Shown here one piece after another: positions 61,800-64,000 of a stretch of DNA of 64,000 nt. The notes beneath the pieces were generated by a model. That model did no database searches, was not told where the DNA came from, and saw nothing but the letters and a program-made list of their open reading frames with translations. Both the position numbers and the translations under genes were made by a program. Source of the DNA: Frankia sp. AiPs1 (GTDB lineage Bacteria > Actinomycetota > Actinomycetes > Frankiales > Frankiaceae); assembly GCF_023716945.1 (NCBI RefSeq), contig NZ_JAMQQF010000001.1, positions 1 through 64,000 on the forward strand, written 5' to 3'. Position 1 is the first letter of the stretch, and each line of letters starts with the position of its first letter.

Positions 61800-63307
61800 C
61801 GACGTACCAGGGTCGCCGGTGCGCCTACGGGGGATATCTCAACTCGTACGTCAGGCGCTGTCAGCGTGCCCTCGGTTGTCGGGATCGTGACCACCTGGCC
61901 GGGTCTTCCGGTCGTGAGCCGCATACGACAGCGGAGCGTAAGTGCCTCGCCGAAGCCCAGATCGGCGTCGTAGCTGTCCAACGCCTCTTCGAGGAGGGCA
62001 ACCAGGACCTCCAGGTGAGCACCGTCGATCTCGGCGAAGTGCGCCAGCCCCACCATGCCGGGCGTTACCAGTCCGGCTGAGAGTTCCGCGAGCCGCGCCA
62101 GCTCCGCAGTCGCCGCCTGCTCCTCCGCTTGACGAGAGAGCTCCAGGTTTTCCATCCGCCGCGGCGCGCGAGGCGCCGCCGCGCTGCTGGCCCGGCCACG
62201 CAGGCTCACGGATACTGCTTCACGCGGGGCGGCTGCTGTGATGGCCGCGGGCAGGACGTCGTCATCGTCGATCGTGACCTGCGGATGCTGCGCCGCCCAC
62301 AGCCCGGTCGCGGCAGCGAACACCCCGTCGGCGTCCTCTGCGGATTCCTGTGCGTGTAGCAGCCGGGCTAGCTCGTGGAAGTCCGCTGCCAGGTCACTGG
62401 TGCGGTTGGACGCGTAGTAGCGACGCGTGATGGCCGACAGCAATGCGTCGATCGCGTACAGCGCAGAGTCGATGATCCTGTCGATGTTTCCGCCGGAGCT
62501 GAACCAGGCATCGAGGCTCTCCAGATCCGCGACGGCGTCGTCGATCCACGCTGCTGTACCGCCGGGTGCCATCGCCCCGATTCCCGGGGCGGCGGCCTCC
62601 GCGATGACGGCGTAGCCCGTGGCGCGGACGTCCTGCAAGCTGCGCCGCAACGGCGCGAGCCCTGCCTGGGTGTGCTGAACGAACTGGCGGAGCACGAGCA
62701 TGATCCGGGCGCGGCTCTCGCTGAATACTTCGTCGTCGGTGACATCCTGCTGGTTGAGCATCCGCATCGCGTCGTAGTAGTCGCCTGCGGCGTCGAGCAG
62801 CTGGCCCAGATGCGATCGCACGTGCGTGAGATCGAGTGCCACCCGCATCGGTCCCTCGTCGAGGTGGAGGAGGAGCTCGCGCAGTGTGTCCTGAATGGAC
62901 TCGATCAATTGCGGTGGCAGGGCGAGCACGCGGTCAAGGTCATTGATCGCGTCGCGGACCGACCGCACGATGATGCGGCCCTTCTTGCTCAGCGACCACG
63001 CTTCCTGGCGACGGTGGCCATCGCGCAGGTCCTCCCGGGCGGCCGTCGGGCTCAGGAACGGCAGGACGAGCCGCATCTGGACCAGGCCGTCCAGCCGGGA
63101 GCGCAGCTGCTCGGCGGGCATCGGCTCGCCGTATCCGTCCCGCCGCATCTGCTCGGCGATGTCTCGCATCGTGGACATCGGCGCGGAACCACTGAGCCGC
63201 AGGAGGGCGGAGAGGATCGCCGCGTAGTCCTCGCGCGCCTCGCCGAGTGGCTCGCCGACAAAACGCCACATATCGGGCTCGATGCCCCGCCACCAGTCGC
63301 TTCTCAT
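61796..63307 (-). CDS. jetA: Wadjet type II kleisin-like subunit JetA (DUF2397/TIGR02677)
   Basis: A 503-residue DUF2397 protein: 'WRFVGEPLGEAREDYAAILS' and 'MRRDGYGEPMPAEQLRSRLD' with winged-helix content, a helical middle ('MRMLNQQDVTDDEVFSESRA'), and a C-terminal beta-rich part. It corresponds to the kleisin that bridges the SMC heads. ATG at 63307 has GCAGGGGGGG upstream. It is the first gene of the operon; 145 bp separate it from the SbcC-like gene on the same strand. Confidence 0.9.
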   Translation of the reverse strand: MRSDWWRGIEPDMWRFVGEPLGEAREDYAAILSALLRLSGSAPMSTMRDIAEQMRRDGYGEPMPAEQLRSRLDGLVQMRLVLPFLSPTAAREDLRDGHRRQEAWSLSKKGRIIVRSVRDAINDLDRVLALPPQLIESIQDTLRELLLHLDEGPMRVALDLTHVRSHLGQLLDAAGDYYDAMRMLNQQDVTDDEVFSESRARIMLVLRQFVQHTQAGLAPLRRSLQDVRATGYAVIAEAAAPGIGAMAPGGTAAWIDDAVADLESLDAWFSSGGNIDRIIDSALYAIDALLSAITRRYYASNRTSDLAADFHELARLLHAQESAEDADGVFAAATGLWAAQHPQVTIDDDDVLPAAITAAAPREAVSVSLRGRASSAAAPRAPRRMENLELSRQAEEQAATAELARLAELSAGLVTPGMVGLAHFAEIDGAHLEVLVALLEEALDSYDADLGFGEALTLRCRMRLTTGRPGQVVTIPTTEGTLTAPDVRVEISPVGAPATLVRR

Positions 63308-63452
63308 GACCCCCCCTGCGGCCGACCGCCCTCCGCCACATAAGGATTACAGATGGGTACGACAGCCCGTCGGGATATTGGCGCTTCGCTGCACCATCGA
63401 TGCGCGCCCACTACGGCTTCGCGCCTGTGCGGCTGGAGCGGCCCGTTGGGGG

Positions 63453-64000
63453 TCATGGCAGGAGTCCCCCGTCGAGGTCCTCGTCGACGAGCCGGCCCCG
63501 CTCCAACATGGAGGCCCAGTGCGCCTGGCTTCCGGATTCGTCACGGGTCACGAGGAGCACGTCACCGATGTTCTCGGCCACGGCTCGCATGTGGCTGATG
63601 ACGGCGACGAGCCGTCCGCCCAGGGTCTGTCGCGACAGGGCAGCGAGTGCCTCAGCGAGGGTGTCGGCGTCGAGAGAGCCGAATCCCTCGTCGAGCAGAA
63701 GAGCGTCGGCGCGTCCACCGGCACGTCCAGCGAGGTCGACGACCGCCAGCGCCAGCGCCAGGCTGGCCAGGAATGTCTCTCCGCCGGAGAGCGTCCGTCC
63801 GTCACGTGGCTGCGACGTGTGCCGGTCGATGATGCGGAAGTCGGGGGAGAACGCGAACCGCCCGGCGGTCATGGCCAGCAGCTGGTCGGTAGCCAGTCCG
63901 AGGAGGGCCCGCTGCCGGCGCGCGACCACCGCGGCTTGGAAGCGGCCCGCGGCCAACAGCGTGGACAGTTCGCGGAGGGCGTCGACGAGCGGGGTCGCGG
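63453..64000 (-). CDS. sbcC: SbcC-type SMC ATPase, C-terminal part only (runs off window)
   Basis: The readable 181 codons cover the C-terminal ATPase half of an SbcC/Rad50-like protein: 'LLAMTAGRFAFSPDFRIID', the signature 'LSGGETFLASLALALAVVDL', Walker B 'LLLDEGFGSLDADTLAEALA' and the D/H-loop 'RLVAVISHMRAVAENIG'. The gene continues beyond base 64000. SbcC works with the nuclease SbcD, which would lie further along. The signature differs from that of JetC, so this is a separate ATPase, although co-directional and 145 bp upstream of jetA. Confidence 0.8.
   Translation of the reverse strand, partial: ATPLVDALRELSTLLAAGRFQAAVVARRQRALLGLATDQLLAMTAGRFAFSPDFRIIDRHTSQPRDGRTLSGGETFLASLALALAVVDLAGRAGGRADALLLDEGFGSLDADTLAEALAALSRQTLGGRLVAVISHMRAVAENIGDVLLVTRDESGSQAHWASMLERGRLVDEDLDGGLLP

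Overview
The window is GC-rich DNA with the strong third-position G/C bias, frequent GTG/TTG starts and gene families (LuxR-type AAA regulators, MMPL exporter, CU044_5270-type ECF partner protein, DUF2252, GH15, RDD/DUF2752 membrane proteins) of an actinomycete. The mix of degradative enzymes, large regulators and mobile remnants would suit a Frankia-like soil or symbiotic actinobacterium; the genus is an inference. No rRNA, tRNA or CRISPR array was seen.

Left part (1-36 kb) is mostly ordinary chromosomal metabolism: a 5'-truncated prpD and intact prpB (methylcitrate cycle); a large LuxR/AAA regulator divergent from an acyl-CoA dehydrogenase-like enzyme; an MMPL exporter; a Fic AMP-transferase with a self-inhibitory motif and an apparently leaderless start; an HSL-type esterase; a duplicated alpha/beta-barrel protein; a second LuxR/AAA regulator; small SnoaL/DUF1330 proteins; a branched-chain-type substrate-binding lipoprotein beside a tannase-like/PKD protein; an antiporter; a class II amidotransferase; GH15; an MFS exporter; several membrane proteins; DUF2252; a DAG-kinase-like lipid kinase; and an SDR divergent from an AraC regulator.

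From about 36 to 42 kb the DNA becomes accessory: an Mrr-like PD-(D/E)XK nuclease whose frame runs into a TetR remnant, an MntA/HepT toxin-antitoxin pair, an excisionase-type gene broken by one extra base and translationally coupled to a sigma-like regulator, an ECF sigma/CU044_5270 operon, and a scar joining a TOTE-primase fragment to a nucleotidyltransferase tail. From 42 to 47 kb lie two secreted proteins. The first is a 1145-residue lipoprotein with a seven-repeat YVTN propeller between two copies of a glycine-rich domain; the second has a repeated C...LxxGGG module. Strong hairpins lie downstream of each.

From 47 to 54 kb there is a graveyard of mobile DNA (frameshifted methyltransferase, resolvase-IS110 chimera, Tn3 transposase fragment, the second copy of a 69-bp dispersed repeat) together with apparently intact accessory genes: RDD and DUF2752 membrane proteins, a transfer-associated-looking membrane/HTH protein, and an unusual HTH-HNH-HNH-HTH(x4) protein. 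The window ends with a complete four-gene operon on the minus strand (jetA-jetB-jetC-jetD, about 9.3 kb, all junctions overlapping) that matches a type II Wadjet SMC anti-plasmid system. It is preceded on the same strand by the 3' end of an SbcC-type ATPase gene that runs off the window. The most interesting parts are this defence locus with its flanking SbcC and HNH/HTH genes, the glycine-rich propeller sandwich, and the scars that show repeated recombination.
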